Assembly (NCBI GenBank): GCA_937927985.1
Contig: CALFWH010000044.1
Coordinates: 1 to 7,086, forward strand
DNA from: an uncultured bacterium
Lineage (GTDB): Bacteria; DRYD01
Direction: 5' to 3'
Length of the DNA stretch: 7,086 nucleotides
Below are positions 6,775 to 7,086 of the stretch, in pieces. The notes under the pieces were generated by a model that saw nothing but the letters and a program-made list of their open reading frames with translations, had not been told where the DNA came from and made no database searches. Position 1 is the stretch's first letter. Each line of letters opens with the position of its first letter. The translations under genes were made by a program, and so were the position numbers.

Positions 6775-7086
6775 AAGGAATTAAATTTAGTTTATTTGAA
6801 ATTTTCTTGGCTAAATCGATAAATATTTTTTTGTTTTCGTTAATTAAGAAATTACCTGTTTCCATTTCTTGAGTTAATTGAGGTATGAAGGGTATTTCGC
6901 TTAGGAATTCTATTTCATATTTTTTTGCTATTTCATTTACTAAATCTTTACCCCATAGATAAATTTTTTGTCCGTCGGTACATTGTACATAGGACATATT
7001 TTCCACTATACCTATTATTGGTATAGAAAGAGTTTTTAGCATGTTTATATTTTTTATTACATCTACTGCGGCAATTTTTTGAGGTG
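6761..7086 (-). CDS. Mrp/ApbC/NBP35-type P-loop ATPase, C-terminal part (5' end outside window)
   Basis: Cytoplasmic ParA-like ATPase of the family that carries iron-sulfur clusters to apoproteins. The frame stays open to the right edge: before the ATG at 7040-7042 it reads P-Q-K-I-A-A-V-D-V-I-K-N-I-N. That corresponds to the (T)TPQ-x-A-x-x-D-V-x-K stretch of Mrp, so the ATG is internal (Met) and the Walker A region lies outside. Next comes I-P-I-I-G-I-V-E-N-M-S-Y, the signature of the family, then a short C-T-D-G segment, W-G-K-D, and F-L-S-E-I-P-F-I-P, matching the FLGxIPLxP strand. Only one cysteine is left at the position where many relatives have CxxC. The usual FGxGG is replaced by W-G-K-D. 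The protein ends P-S-S-S-S; these serine codons lie in a direct repeat. It is followed by a 100-bp gap to the alpha-2-macroglobulin gene on the same strand. Family assignment is firm; cluster-carrier function is less certain. Confidence 0.9.
   Translation of the reverse strand, partial: PQKIAAVDVIKNINMLKTLSIPIIGIVENMSYVQCTDGQKIYLWGKDLVNEIAKKYEIEFLSEIPFIPQLTQEMETGNFLINENKKIFIDLAKKISNKLNLIPSSSS

Overview
The window is a gene-dense, very AT-rich stretch (about 30% GC by eye) from a bacterium. All five protein genes end in TAA. No phage, insertion sequence, CRISPR array or RNA gene was seen. A large secreted alpha-2-macroglobulin beside a type IV pilin-like protein suggests an organism with an outer membrane or comparable envelope and a prepilin peptidase system. 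The sequence does not let me name a phylum.

Layout: on the plus strand, the 3' end of a small cysteine-rich DsrE-like protein enters from the left edge and stops at 249. Everything else is on the minus strand. Read in the direction of transcription (right to left) it runs: the C-terminal part of an Mrp/ApbC-type P-loop ATPase (cut by the right edge), a 100-bp gap, a 1443-residue alpha-2-macroglobulin family protein, a 48-bp gap, a 208-residue prepilin-like protein starting at TTG, a 6-bp gap, and the GTPase Der. Der meets the DsrE-like gene tail to tail across 42 bp. No intergenic stretch exceeds 100 bp.

How they fit together: the alpha-2-macroglobulin, prepilin and der genes are closely spaced, have usable Shine-Dalgarno sequences and show no visible terminator between them, so they are probably co-transcribed. 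Der is a housekeeping ribosome-assembly GTPase. The other two act outside the cytoplasm. The most unusual item is that the alpha-2-macroglobulin carries, between its sixth macroglobulin-like domain and its A2M domain (the bait-region position), a segment that looks like the soluble C-terminal part of a GspG-type major pseudopilin. A separate pseudopilin-like gene lies immediately downstream. Two genes (der and mrp) also have short tandem duplications lying across their stop codons.
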